DNA from: CAWCGU01 sp963795195
Lineage (GTDB): Bacteria; Actinomycetota; Thermoleophilia; Solirubrobacterales; 70-9
Reading direction: 5' to 3'
Length of the DNA: 64,000 bases
NCBI GenBank assembly: GCA_963795195.1
Contig: CAWCGU010000006.1
Span: 124,001 to 188,000, forward strand
In this document: piece by piece, positions 44,159 to 53,309 of the stretch
How positions within the stretch are numbered: position 1 is the first letter of the stretch
Layout: each line of letters begins with the position of its first letter
Made by a program: the position numbers and the translations under genes
The notes under the pieces: model-generated
The model's input: only the letters and a program-made list of their open reading frames with translations
Databases searched by the model: none
Told to the model about the DNA's origin: nothing

Positions 44159-45459
44159 CTACGCAGGCACGCGATCGGTCGAGACGCGCTCGATGCGAGC
44201 GCCGAGGTCTCGCAGACGCGAATCGATGCGCTCGTAGCCGCGATCGATCTGGGCGATGTTGCCGATCTCCGAACTGCCGTCGGCCGCCAGCGCCGCGATG
44301 AGCATCGCCATTCCCGCCCGGATGTCCGGGCTCTCGAGCCGCTCCGCATGAAGCCGGCTCGGACCGCTGACGATCACCCTGTGGGGATCGCACTGCGTGA
44401 TCCGAGCGCCCATTGCGTTGAGCTTGTCGACGAAGACGAGCCGGTTTTCGAACATCTTCTCGTAGATCAGGATCGTTCCGCGCGCCTGCGTGGCAAGGGC
44501 AACGGCGATCGAGGTCAGGTCGGCCGGGAAGGCGGGCCAGGGGCCGTCGTCGATCTTCGGGATCGCGTCGCCGAGGTCATCGCGGACCTCGAGCACCTGG
44601 TTCGGCGGACTAGTACGTCGCGGCCCTCGACCATCGCCTGAAGACCCATGCGCCGGAATTGGCGCAGGATGGTGATCAGATCCTCGGGCTCGGTGTCGCG
44701 GATGCGCAATTCGCCACCGGTCGCGGCGGCGGCGGCCATGAAGCTGCCGATCTCGATGTGGTCCGGGCAGATCGTGTGCTCTGCACCCGAGAGCCTGTCG
44801 CGGCCGTGCACGGTCATCACGTTGGAACCGATCCCGTCGATGGTCGCGCCCATCTTCGCCAGCAGCCGGGCCAGGTCCTGGACGTGGGGCTCACAGGCGG
44901 CGTTCGAGATCGTCGTCGGGCCAGGCGTCAGCGCCGCGGCCATCAGCGCGTTCTCGGTGCCCATCACCGAGGGCTCATCCATGAAGATCCGGCAGGGACG
45001 CAGTCCGCCGGCGGGCGCGCGAACCTCGATCAGGTCACGATCGCCGTCGGTCTCGGCGCCCATGTCGCGAAAGGCGTCGAGATGCGGATCAAGCCGGCGG
45101 CGGCCGATGAAGTCGCCGCCGGGCGGCGGCATCTTCGCCTCGCCGAAGCGGGCGAGCAGCGGGCCGGCGACCAGGAACGAAGCCCGGATGCGGGCCGCGG
45201 CCTCCGTGTCGACGTCGCCGTTGACGTTGTCGGCGCGCAGGCGCAACTCACCGTTTCCTCCCCACTCCGTGCTCACACCCATACGCTCGAGCAGGACCAC
45301 CTGCGTCTCGGTATCGAGGATCCGCGGGACGTTGTGGAGAACCAGCTCCTCGTCGGTCAGCAGAGCGGCCGCGATGATCGGCAGGGCGGCGTTCTTGTTG
45401 CCGGCCGCGACGATCTCGCCCGCGATCGGAACTCCACCTTGAATGACGAACTTTTCCAT
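44159..45459 (-). pseudogene. murA: UDP-GlcNAc 1-carboxyvinyltransferase, frameshifted, Asp at the Cys115 position
   Basis: First committed step of peptidoglycan synthesis. GNKNAALPIIAAALL opens the protein and the active loop reads PPGGDFIGRRRLDPHL: Asp stands where most MurA have the fosfomycin-reactive Cys. The last 145 residues are in another frame; the break is near 44603-44608 and one missing base restores VRPNQVLEVRDDL (about 433 aa). ATG 45459 begins the family region; the open frame before it is not coding. Heads the his cluster. Confidence 0.9.
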
Positions 45460-45594
45460 GGAAATTGGGAGTTTTTGGGCTTGAAAGAGGGTCCTGAGAG
45501 GCGGCGTTGCGGCGCAGGCCGAGGGCTGAACTAGCCTAACAGTGACTTTGATTCCATCCTGGCGGAAAGCAGCCACATCAAATGAGGCCATGGG

Positions 45595-46701
45595 GTGAAG
45601 CGCCGCTGGAAGATCCTGATCGGCGTCGTCACCGTCTTGGCCGCGCTGTTGGTCGTCAACTCGCTGATCATCGGCAGCCAGACGAAGGGCGCCGAGGTCA
45701 CGATCGACGGAGGCGAGATCCTCGAACTGCCCGGCGGATCGGTGCAGGTCTACGAGCAGGGGCCGACCCATCCTGAGCCCCCCCACGCCCCGATCGTGCT
45801 GCTGCATTGCTACTCGTGCTCGCTGCACTGGTGGGATGAGCTCGCGCCCTACCTCGCCGAGGATCACCGCGTGGTCCGCATCGACCTGCTCGGCCACGGC
45901 GGCTCAGAGAAGCCGAAGAGCGGCTACTCGATGGATGAGCAGGCCGCGCTCGTCGCGGGGGCGCTTCGCCGGCTCAAGGTCGAGGGCGCCGTCGTCGTCG
46001 GGCACTCGCTGGGCGGGACGGTGGGAGCCGCCCTCGCCTCCCGCGCCACCGAACTCGTCTCCCGGCTCGTGATCATCGATCAGGCGCCCGACAACGGCTA
46101 CGGACCCGGTCTCGGCCTGCTCGCGAACCTGGGCTACCTGCCGGTCATCGGCGAGGCCATGTACCGGTTCACTCAGGGCTTCCCGGGCAGCTCCGCGCTG
46201 ATCAAGAGCGGCTACTCCGACGCCTTCGCGCCGGACTTCGACATCGACAGCGGATTCCCCAACCCCGACCAGGTCGTCGAGGATCTGCGCGCGATGACCT
46301 ACACCTCGTTCGACCGTTCACCGACGGCGGAGGACGATTACACCGAGGAGATCCCGCTCAACGAGCGCATGGCCGACACGCCCGTGCCGCTGATGGTGAT
46401 CTTCGGGGCCGAGGACCAGTTCTACGACGCCGAACCGTCACTGGCCGCCTACGACGAACTGGTCCCGGGCGTGATTACGGAGGAGATCGCCGGCGCCGGG
46501 CACTCCCCGAACGTGGAGAAGCCCAAGGAGACGGCGGCCCTGATCCTCGGCTTTGCTGCCGACGCCTCGGTGGCACCGGCGTCAACTGGGGCTCCCGGCC
46601 GGGCTAGTCCTGCAGCTCGCCCTCCCAGAGAGCAAACGCAGCCCCCTGCGGATCGCGCGCAGCCACAATCCGGCCCTGGGGCATCGCCACCGGATCGTTG
46701 A
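45595..46701 (+). CDS. Membrane-anchored alpha/beta hydrolase
   Basis: 368 aa with an N-terminal TM anchor (ILIGVVTVLAALLVVNSLII). The nucleophile Ser is in VGHSLGGT, the acid in FGAEDQFYD and the His in GAGHSPNVEKP; the oxyanion region is LLHCYSCSLHWW. Substrate unknown. The last 45 residues are low-complexity and overlap about 98 bp of the convergent VOC gene. A CTAG shared with the VOC stop lies in another frame at 46604, so the tail may be an indel artefact. Confidence 0.83.
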   Translation: MKRRWKILIGVVTVLAALLVVNSLIIGSQTKGAEVTIDGGEILELPGGSVQVYEQGPTHPEPPHAPIVLLHCYSCSLHWWDELAPYLAEDHRVVRIDLLGHGGSEKPKSGYSMDEQAALVAGALRRLKVEGAVVVGHSLGGTVGAALASRATELVSRLVIIDQAPDNGYGPGLGLLANLGYLPVIGEAMYRFTQGFPGSSALIKSGYSDAFAPDFDIDSGFPNPDQVVEDLRAMTYTSFDRSPTAEDDYTEEIPLNERMADTPVPLMVIFGAEDQFYDAEPSLAAYDELVPGVITEEIAGAGHSPNVEKPKETAALILGFAADASVAPASTGAPGRASPAARPPREQTQPPADRAQPQSGPGASPPDR

Positions 46702-47401
46702 GCGTCGCCCCACCGCCGCCGGTCAGCGACTCGATCGCGGCGTCGAGGCTGTCGGTGGCAAAGTACGGCAGCCAGTTGGGCGGCATTCCGGCGTGGGCCT
46801 CCATGATGCCTCCGTTGGTGCGCTCTCCGTTGGAGATGATGTGGTATTCCGGCCCACCCTCACCCGTGGGCATGGCGGAGAACGTCCAGCCGAAGAGTCC
46901 GCCGTAGAACGCTTCGGAGGCCCCGATGTCGCCCGTGTGCAGCTCGTTCCAGGTGAGCGCGCCGTGAGCGTTGACGATCTGGGCGCCGATGTGGCTGCCC
47001 GGCTCCCAGACGCAGATCGCAGCGTTGCCCGGATCGAAGAGCACGCACATGCGCCCTGCGGTCGAGCCGTCACCCGCGGGAATGTCGAACGCATCCATCA
47101 ACGGGTTGCCGCCCAGCTCCTTGGCCTTGGCGACTGTCTCGTCGACCGAGCTCACCGTGACGTAGTTGTTCCAGTGCGGCGGGACGCCCATTTCGGCCTC
47201 CTGCTCCATCTGGCCGGAGAGCGCGCAGGCGGCGTGCTCGCCCAGCCGGCAGAAGGTGTAGGTGCCGCCGCCTTCGACCGGCATGTCCTCGTACGCCCAG
47301 CCGAAGATGCCGGCGTAGAAGCTCTTCGCGGCTCCAGGATCGGTGGTCGAGAGGTCGACCCAGCTGAACGTCCCTGGCGCGTGTTCCGTTCTGGTTCCCA
47401 T
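46604..47401 (-). CDS. Two-domain VOC (glyoxalase-fold) protein
   Basis: 265 aa with two vicinal-oxygen-chelate modules (FSWVDLSTTDPGAAKSFYAG and LTWNELHTGDIGASEAFYGG), each followed by the FGWTF/FGWAY turn. This resembles the mycobacterial CFP32/27-kDa antigen family. Metal ligands are partly kept. GAGGAG precedes the ATG. Substrate unknown. Confidence 0.87.
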   Translation of the reverse strand: MGTRTEHAPGTFSWVDLSTTDPGAAKSFYAGIFGWAYEDMPVEGGGTYTFCRLGEHAACALSGQMEQEAEMGVPPHWNNYVTVSSVDETVAKAKELGGNPLMDAFDIPAGDGSTAGRMCVLFDPGNAAICVWEPGSHIGAQIVNAHGALTWNELHTGDIGASEAFYGGLFGWTFSAMPTGEGGPEYHIISNGERTNGGIMEAHAGMPPNWLPYFATDSLDAAIESLTGGGGATLNDPVAMPQGRIVAARDPQGAAFALWEGELQD

Positions 47402-47464
47402 TTCGAACTCCTCGGGGGGTTGGGGGCGGTCCCGCGACCATATCGCTCATATAGATTCAGCCGC

Positions 47465-48559
47465 ATGAGCGCGCCGACGATCGTGGTCCTGGACGGCGAT
47501 GAGACCGGGCAGGAGTTGCTCGACCAGTCGCTGCGGCTGCTCAAAGCCGAGACGATCCGCATCGATGTCGAGCTGCAGCGCTTCGACCTCTCGCTTGAAA
47601 ACCGGCGTGCGACCGGCAACGAGGTCTGCTCGCAGGCGGCGGCGGCGATGGCAGCCGCGGGCCTCGGCCTCAAGGCCGCGACGGTCACACCTGAGGGTGC
47701 TGACGATGTCGGCTCCCCCAACCGCTTGATCCGCGAGGGCGTCGACGGCAAGGTGATCGTGCGCACGGGACGCCGTATTCCCGGCGTGACGCCGGTCGCC
47801 GGGGTCCACCACCCGATCTCGGTCTGCCGGATGGCCGTCGGGGACGCCTACGGGGCCGAGCAGTGGCGCGAGGGCGAGGGCGACGACGAGGTCGCCTGCC
47901 GCACCGAGCGCATCACCCGGCCGGTCTGCCGGGCGGTGTCAGAGCACGCGTTCCGCACCGCAGCGCGCATGCGGGGCCGCGTCTACGGTGGCCCCAAGTG
48001 GACAGTCAGCCCGGTCTACGAAGGCATGCTGAAGGAGGAAATGGACGCGGCTGCCGAGCGGCACCCCGAGGTGCCCTACGAACCCGTCCTGATCGACGCC
48101 ACCCTGGCCGGCCTGGTTTCAGGCGCCGCCACCGACCCGCTCGTGATCCCCTCGCTGAACCGCGACGGCGACCTGCTCTCCGACCTGGTGCTGCCGCTGT
48201 TCGGCTCGATCGCCGGCGCCGAATCGGTGCTGCTCGGTCTGGATGACGAGCTGCGCACGACCGTGGCGATGGCCGAGGCGCCGCACGGCACGGCTCCAGC
48301 GCTGATGGGTAAGGACGTCGCCAACCCGATGGCGATGATCCTCGCGGTCGCCGCGGTGCTGCATTACGCGGGCGAACAGGGCCACGAGGAAGCGGAGACG
48401 GCCTCGAGGGCGATCTACGAGGCGGTGCTGGAGGCCACGGCCGCTGGCGTACGAACGCTGGACCTCGCCGGCCAGGCGACGATGTCGGGCTTCACCGACG
48501 AAGTCATCGGCCGGGTCGAGGCGAAGCTCGCGGCTTGGGACGCGCTGGGGACTACGTAG
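47465..48559 (+). CDS. Divergent isocitrate/isopropylmalate dehydrogenase-family protein
   Basis: 364 aa with the beta-decarboxylating dehydrogenase fold: LDGDETGQELLDQSLRLL at the start, a GDLLSDLVLPLFGSIAG metal segment (usually FGDILSD) and EAPHGTAPALMGKDVANPMA at the coenzyme site. The middle substrate-binding arginine pattern is unlike either IDH or IMDH (RTGRRIPGVTPVAGVHHPIS), so the substrate is unclear. Stop overlaps the convergent lipoprotein gene by 8 bp. Confidence 0.82.
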   Translation: MSAPTIVVLDGDETGQELLDQSLRLLKAETIRIDVELQRFDLSLENRRATGNEVCSQAAAAMAAAGLGLKAATVTPEGADDVGSPNRLIREGVDGKVIVRTGRRIPGVTPVAGVHHPISVCRMAVGDAYGAEQWREGEGDDEVACRTERITRPVCRAVSEHAFRTAARMRGRVYGGPKWTVSPVYEGMLKEEMDAAAERHPEVPYEPVLIDATLAGLVSGAATDPLVIPSLNRDGDLLSDLVLPLFGSIAGAESVLLGLDDELRTTVAMAEAPHGTAPALMGKDVANPMAMILAVAAVLHYAGEQGHEEAETASRAIYEAVLEATAAGVRTLDLAGQATMSGFTDEVIGRVEAKLAAWDALGTT

Positions 48560-49058
48560 CCGCGCCGTCGATCGGCACGCGCGGCTCGCTCGGCAGCCGC
48601 CTCCACTCGACGATCTTGCCGTCCTTGATCAGAAAGGCGGTCATCGCCAGGTGACCGGCGCCTTCGCCGCAGCTTCCCAGCCCGGGGCGCTCGCTCAACC
48701 GGAAGGTCGCCTCGGTGAATTCGCCGTTCGGCGTCGCCTCGATCAACTTGGCCCCACAGGGAAGCGACTCGTTGAACCGGCGTGCCTCGTCGAGGTCGTC
48801 AATCCGCAGCAGCGCCGGCCCGTTTTCGGCGACGCTCGGAATCGCGAAGTATTCGGCCGCGGAGTCGACGTCGCCCTGCGCGAGTGTCTCGACCCAGCCC
48901 TGAATCACATCGACGTCCTCCGCATCGGCGCCCCCCGGGACCTCGGACTCGGTGATCGTCCCCGGGATCGTGGTCTGCTGAGTGCCGTCGCCGCACCCGG
49001 CGACGGCAAGGGTCGCGAGCAGGGCTGTCGCAAGCACGACTGGGGAGAGTCGGAGCAT
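48552..49058 (-). CDS. Lipoprotein with NTF2/SnoaL-like domain
   Basis: 168 aa. Lipobox LAVAGC ends the signal peptide at residue 21. The remaining part (VIQGWVETLAQGDVDSAAEYFAIPSV ... FLIKDGKIVEWRRL) looks like an NTF2/SnoaL fold, with two further Cys. Function unknown. Divergent from the HD gene. Confidence 0.75.
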   Translation of the reverse strand: MLRLSPVVLATALLATLAVAGCGDGTQQTTIPGTITESEVPGGADAEDVDVIQGWVETLAQGDVDSAAEYFAIPSVAENGPALLRIDDLDEARRFNESLPCGAKLIEATPNGEFTEATFRLSERPGLGSCGEGAGHLAMTAFLIKDGKIVEWRRLPSEPRVPIDGAAT

Positions 49059-49101
49059 TGCGATAGTTTCGCAACGTGCGTTCGCGGGGAAGATCGCGAG
49101 G

Positions 49102-49677
49102 ATGAGTGCCCCGACCCGGGAGGAGGCATGGACGCTGCTGTGCGATTGGACGCTGTCCGATTCGCTGCGTCGTCACGCGCTCGGCGTGGAGGCGGCGATG
49201 GTCGCCTACGCAAGGCGCTTTGACGAGGACGAGAATCTCTACGCCGTCACCGGCCTGCTTCATGATCTCGACTACGAGCGCTACCCCGACCTCGACACGG
49301 GTCATCCGCGGATCGCGCTAAAGGAGTTCGAGCAGCGCGGCTACCCGCGGGAGCTGATCGACGCCGTCGCCGGCCACGCGGAGTTCCTCGGTGTGCCGCG
49401 CGAGACGCAGCTCGCCAAGACGTTGTTTGCCGTCGACGAGCTGTCGGGCTTCGTCGCCGCCTGCGCACTCGTGCGGCCCACCGGAATCGAGGGAATGCAG
49501 CCGAAATCGGTGAAGAAGAAGTTGAAGACGCCGGCCTTCGCGGCCGCCGTCGACCGCGATCAGATCCGGCAGGCCGCCGATGAGCTCGGCGTCGACTTCG
49601 ACGAGCACGTGGCGACGGTGATCGAGGCGATGAACGAACGAGCCGAGGACCTGGGGTTATGGAAGCAGCAACCGTAG
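49102..49677 (+). CDS. HD-domain hydrolase
   Basis: A 191-aa predicted metal-dependent phosphohydrolase. RRHALGVEAAM and GLLHDLDYERYPD give the H...HD metal site. ATG 49102 begins the conserved part. It overlaps livH by 19 bp, so it is the first gene of the liv operon; a link to nucleotide or signalling metabolism is not shown. Confidence 0.85.
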   Translation: MSAPTREEAWTLLCDWTLSDSLRRHALGVEAAMVAYARRFDEDENLYAVTGLLHDLDYERYPDLDTGHPRIALKEFEQRGYPRELIDAVAGHAEFLGVPRETQLAKTLFAVDELSGFVAACALVRPTGIEGMQPKSVKKKLKTPAFAAAVDRDQIRQAADELGVDFDEHVATVIEAMNERAEDLGLWKQQP

Positions 49678-50660
49678 ACCCGCAACCCAACTCGGCGGGA
49701 CCGCTCGCACGGCTCAAGGCCTCGCCGCCCATGATCGGCGCCCTGGTGGTGCTCGCGATCGCGATCGCGCTGATCGCAACCCAGGGACTGCACGACGTCG
49801 CGCAGCGCGGGCTCAACGGCCTCTCGCTCGGCTCCGTGTTTGCGCTTGGCGCCGTCGGCCTGACCCTGGTCTACGGGATCCTCAAGCTCGTCAACTTTGC
49901 CCACGGCGACTTCCTCACCTTCGGCGCCTTCATGGCCTTCCTGATGAACGTCACCTGGGACGTGCCGCTTCCGGTCGCAATCGTTTGGGCGATGCTGACG
50001 ACTGCGGTGCTCGGGCTTTTCCTCGAGCGCGTGATGTGGAGTCCGATGCGGGCCCGGAAGGCCGGGCTGCTGCAGCTGATGCTGATGTCGATCGGGCTGG
50101 CCTTCGTACTGCGGGCGGTCTTTATCTACATCTGGGGAACCGAGATTCGCTTCCTCAATGTCGACCGCACCGCAACGGTCGAATTCCTCGGACTCTCGAT
50201 CGGGCGCACCCAGCTGATCGTGATCGTGATCGGTTTCGTCGTACTCACCGCGATCGGGCTGATGCTTCGCTACTCGCACCTGGGCAAGCAGATGCGGGCG
50301 CTTTCCGACAACCTCGAGCTCGCCGAGACGAGCGGAATCAACACCGAGCGCGTGATCCTGTTGACCTGGCTGTTCGCCGGCGCCCTCGCGGGCCTCGCCG
50401 GAGTCCTGGCGGCGGCGGTGACGACGGTGTATCCGGAACTCGGCTTCGAACTCCTGCTGCCGATCTTCGCCGCCGTTGTGCTCGGCGGTATCGGCGACGC
50501 CTTCGGGGCGCTGGCCGCCGGGATCGTCCTCGGCGTGATGATCGAGTGGTCGACGCTTGTGGTCGACCCACGCTGGAAGATTTCTGTCGGGTTCGTCGTG
50601 CTGGTGATCGTGCTGATCGTGCGCCCGCAGGGGGTCTTCGGGAAAGCGCGAGCGATATGA
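49659..50660 (+). CDS. livH: Branched-chain amino-acid-type ABC permease LivH
   Basis: A 333-aa inner-membrane permease with about eight TM helices, GLSLGSVFALGAVGLTLVYG and NFAHGDFLTFGA at the N-terminus, and the ATPase-coupling loop near LRYSHLGKQMRALSDN. Substrate could be amino acids, urea or another amide; genes alone do not decide. Its stop overlaps the livM start (ATGA). Confidence 0.92.
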   Translation: MEAATVDPQPNSAGPLARLKASPPMIGALVVLAIAIALIATQGLHDVAQRGLNGLSLGSVFALGAVGLTLVYGILKLVNFAHGDFLTFGAFMAFLMNVTWDVPLPVAIVWAMLTTAVLGLFLERVMWSPMRARKAGLLQLMLMSIGLAFVLRAVFIYIWGTEIRFLNVDRTATVEFLGLSIGRTQLIVIVIGFVVLTAIGLMLRYSHLGKQMRALSDNLELAETSGINTERVILLTWLFAGALAGLAGVLAAAVTTVYPELGFELLLPIFAAVVLGGIGDAFGALAAGIVLGVMIEWSTLVVDPRWKISVGFVVLVIVLIVRPQGVFGKARAI

Positions 50661-51670
50661 CCGCGCTCGCGGCCGACATCGGCGCTGCCCTGCCGCTTGC
50701 GGTCACGCTCGACTTCCTGCAGAGCCCCGGCTTCTGGGTCGGCGTCCTCGTGATCGCCGGCACCTACGCCCTCGTCGCGCTCGGCCTGCAGATCAACGTC
50801 GGCTACACCGGGATCGTCAACTTCGGACAGGCTGGGTTCATGGCAATCGGCGCCTACGCGATGGCGATCCTGGTGCTCGAGACCGACATCTCGTTCTGGC
50901 TCTCGCTGCCGATCGCGATCGCGTGCGCGATCGCCTTCGGCTTGCTCGTCGGGCTCCCCTCACTGCGTCTGCGAGCCGACTACTTCGCGATCGCCACGCT
51001 GGCGATGGCGGAGATGGTGCGGTTGTTCGCACAGAACGCACGCGAACTCACGGGCGGCAACCAGGGCCTCTTCTGCAACAACGAAACCGGCGAGTGTTAC
51101 GACGAGGCCTGGCTCAACGTCTCCGACACGATCGCGGGGTGGTTCGAGGGCTGGGGGAGATTCTTCGAGGACTCGCTGTTCCCGCTGCTGCTCGTCGTCT
51201 GGGCAACCGTGATCATCGCCACCGTCGCACTGATCTTCATCCAGCGCACGCCCTGGGGCAGAGTCCTGCGGGCCGTCCGCGAGGACGAGGACGCGGTTCG
51301 TGCGCTGGGCAAGAACCCGCTCGTCTTCAAGCTGCAGTCGCTGGCGATCGCCGCTTCGCTCGCCGCGATCGCCGGCGTCTTCCTGGCCCTCAATCTGGGT
51401 GCCGTCCACCCCGTCGGCTTCGAGCCGCTGGTGACCTTCTTCGCCTTCGCGGTCCTGATCCTGGGCGGGCTGACCAGCTACTGGGGTGTGCTCTTCGGCT
51501 CGATCCTGTTCTGGACCGTGCTCGAAGGGACGCGCTTTATCGAAATCTTCGAGCAGGAAACCGACCAGGCGGCACTGCGCCTTGCGATCACGGGCATGGT
51601 CTTGATCTTGCTGATGGCGTTCAGGCCACAGGGCGCCGTTCGGCAAGCGCGAGGAGATGGTCCTCGGTGA
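50657..51670 (+). CDS. livM: Branched-chain amino-acid-type ABC permease LivM, probable 3' indel
   Basis: A 337-aa permease partner of LivH with NVGYTGIVNFGQAGFMAIGAY and the coupling segment TPWGRVLRAVREDEDAVRALG. An extracellular loop with CNNETGEC is unusual. The last 12 residues are atypical: dropping one base near 51638 would give FRPQG-FGKREEMVLGE with a stop at 51671-51673 overlapping livG, the normal family ending. An extra base is therefore likely. Confidence 0.9.
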   Translation: MTALAADIGAALPLAVTLDFLQSPGFWVGVLVIAGTYALVALGLQINVGYTGIVNFGQAGFMAIGAYAMAILVLETDISFWLSLPIAIACAIAFGLLVGLPSLRLRADYFAIATLAMAEMVRLFAQNARELTGGNQGLFCNNETGECYDEAWLNVSDTIAGWFEGWGRFFEDSLFPLLLVVWATVIIATVALIFIQRTPWGRVLRAVREDEDAVRALGKNPLVFKLQSLAIAASLAAIAGVFLALNLGAVHPVGFEPLVTFFAFAVLILGGLTSYWGVLFGSILFWTVLEGTRFIEIFEQETDQAALRLAITGMVLILLMAFRPQGAVRQARGDGPR

Positions 51671-52458
51671 ATGAGACCGCGGCGGCCGGCCGGCCGATCC
51701 TGCAGGTGCAGGACCTGGTCAAACATTTCGGCGGGATTCGCGCCGTCAACGGAGCCAGCCTCGAGGTGCGCGAAGGATCCATCACCGCACTGATCGGGCC
51801 CAACGGCGCCGGCAAGACCACGCTCTTCAACGTGATCACCGGCTTCTATCGCGGCGAGTCCGGTGATGTGCGGCTGGGCGGAGAGACGGTTTTCGGCCGC
51901 GCGCCCTACACGATCGCGCGGCGCGGAATGGTGCGGACGTTCCAGATCACGAAGGCGCTCGCCAAGATGCCCGTGATCGACAACATGATGCTGGCGGCGG
52001 GCGATCAGCCGGGCGAGCGTCTGAGCAACGTGGTGTTTCGCCCACACCGCTGGCGCAGTCGCGAGGCCGAGGTACGTGAGCAGGCTGTCGAGTTGCTCGG
52101 ACTCTTCAATCTCCAACGCCTCGCCGGCGAGTACGCGGGCACGCTCTCGGGTGGCCAGCGCAAGCTGCTCGAGCTCGCCCGGGCACTGATGACCCGACCG
52201 CGGCTGCTGCTGCTCGACGAGCCGATGGCGGGAATCAATCCGACCCTCGGGCGAACGCTGCTCGATCACATGCAGGAGTTGCGCGCGGAGCACGGGGTCA
52301 CCTTCCTGTTCATCGAGCACGACATGGAAGTCGTCATGAACCACTCCGACCGCGTGATCGTGATGGCTGATGGCCGGGTGATCGCGGAGGGCGAGCCGCA
52401 CGAGGTGCGCAAGGACCAAGGCGTGATCGACGCATATCTCGGGGGGCCGGGCGAGTGA
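51667..52458 (+). CDS. livG: ABC ATPase LivG
   Basis: 263 aa. Walker A GPNGAGKTT, signature LSGGQRKLLELARAL, Walker B LLLLDEPMAG, and the LivG-type TFLFIEHDMEVVM. GTG start overlaps the frame-corrected livM end; stop overlaps livF. Confidence 0.95.
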   Translation: MNETAAAGRPILQVQDLVKHFGGIRAVNGASLEVREGSITALIGPNGAGKTTLFNVITGFYRGESGDVRLGGETVFGRAPYTIARRGMVRTFQITKALAKMPVIDNMMLAAGDQPGERLSNVVFRPHRWRSREAEVREQAVELLGLFNLQRLAGEYAGTLSGGQRKLLELARALMTRPRLLLLDEPMAGINPTLGRTLLDHMQELRAEHGVTFLFIEHDMEVVMNHSDRVIVMADGRVIAEGEPHEVRKDQGVIDAYLGGPGE

Positions 52459-53258
52459 CCGGGAACGGGAGCAAGTCCCTGCTCGTCAGCGAGGACGTCG
52501 TGGCCGGCTACCTGCCCGAGGTCGACATCCTCAACGGCGTCTCGATGTCGGTGCGAGAGGGCGAGATCGTCACCGTCGTCGGCCCCAACGGTGCCGGAAA
52601 GTCGACCCTGATCAAGACGATCTTCGGGCTGCTGCACCCCAATCGGGGGCGGATCACGTTCGAAGGGCGCGACATTTCCTCTTTGAAGCCCCACTCGATC
52701 ACGCGCCTCGGGCTCAGCTACGTGCCGCAGCTCGACAACGTCTTCCCGAGCCTCAGCGTCGAGGAGAACCTCGAGATGGGCGCGCTGGATCGCAGCGGCA
52801 TGGCAGAGCGCATGGGCGAGATGTACGAGCTCTTCCCACGGCTCGGCGAGCGACGCTCCCAGGCGGCCGGCACGATGAGCGGCGGCGAGCGGCAGATGGT
52901 GGCGATGGCGCGTGCGCTGATGCCGGGGCCGCGGCTGCTGTTGCTCGACGAGCCTTCGGCGGGCCTCGCGCCGGCCTTCGTCGAGGCGATCTTCGAGCGC
53001 ATCGAGCGGATCAATGCCGCCGGCGTGACGATCCTGATGGTCGAGCAGAACGCGCGCAGGGCGCTGGCGATGTCACACCGCGGCTACGTGCTCGACCTCG
53101 GCGTCAATCGCTTCGAGGGGCCGGGCAAGGAGTTGCTCTCCGACCCCAAGGTCGCCGAGCTCTACCTCGGCGGCACCGCGCGCGTGGACCGCCCCGACGA
53201 AGCCGTGGCGGCAATCGGTCTCGACCCACCCCCGGAAGACGAAGCGGCCGGGAACTAG
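52455..53258 (+). CDS. livF: ABC ATPase LivF
   Basis: 267 aa. Walker A GPNGAGKST, signature MSGGERQMVAMARALM, Walker B LLLLDEPSAGLAP and VEQNARRALAM identify LivF. A C-terminal 25-residue extension follows. Its stop codon sits in the loop of the terminator hairpin. Confidence 0.95.
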   Translation: MTGNGSKSLLVSEDVVAGYLPEVDILNGVSMSVREGEIVTVVGPNGAGKSTLIKTIFGLLHPNRGRITFEGRDISSLKPHSITRLGLSYVPQLDNVFPSLSVEENLEMGALDRSGMAERMGEMYELFPRLGERRSQAAGTMSGGERQMVAMARALMPGPRLLLLDEPSAGLAPAFVEAIFERIERINAAGVTILMVEQNARRALAMSHRGYVLDLGVNRFEGPGKELLSDPKVAELYLGGTARVDRPDEAVAAIGLDPPPEDEAAGN

Positions 53259-53270
53259 TCCCGGCCGCTT
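53242..53270. terminator. Bidirectional terminator, livF / binding protein
   Basis: A 12-bp perfect stem (AAGCGGCCGGGA / TCCCGGCCGCTT) with loop ACTAG, ending in CTTTCG. It overlaps the livF stop and lies between convergent genes. Confidence 0.85.
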
Positions 53271-53281
53271 TCGCATTCCAA

Positions 53282-53303
53282 CCGCGGCGCGGTTGCGCCG
53301 CGG
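53282..53303. terminator. Second hairpin before the binding-protein stop
   Basis: A 9-bp perfect stem CCGCGGCGC / GCGCCGCGG with loop GGTT. It probably ends the minus-strand binding-protein transcript, reinforcing the bidirectional terminator. Confidence 0.6.
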
Positions 53304-53309
53304 CTCACG

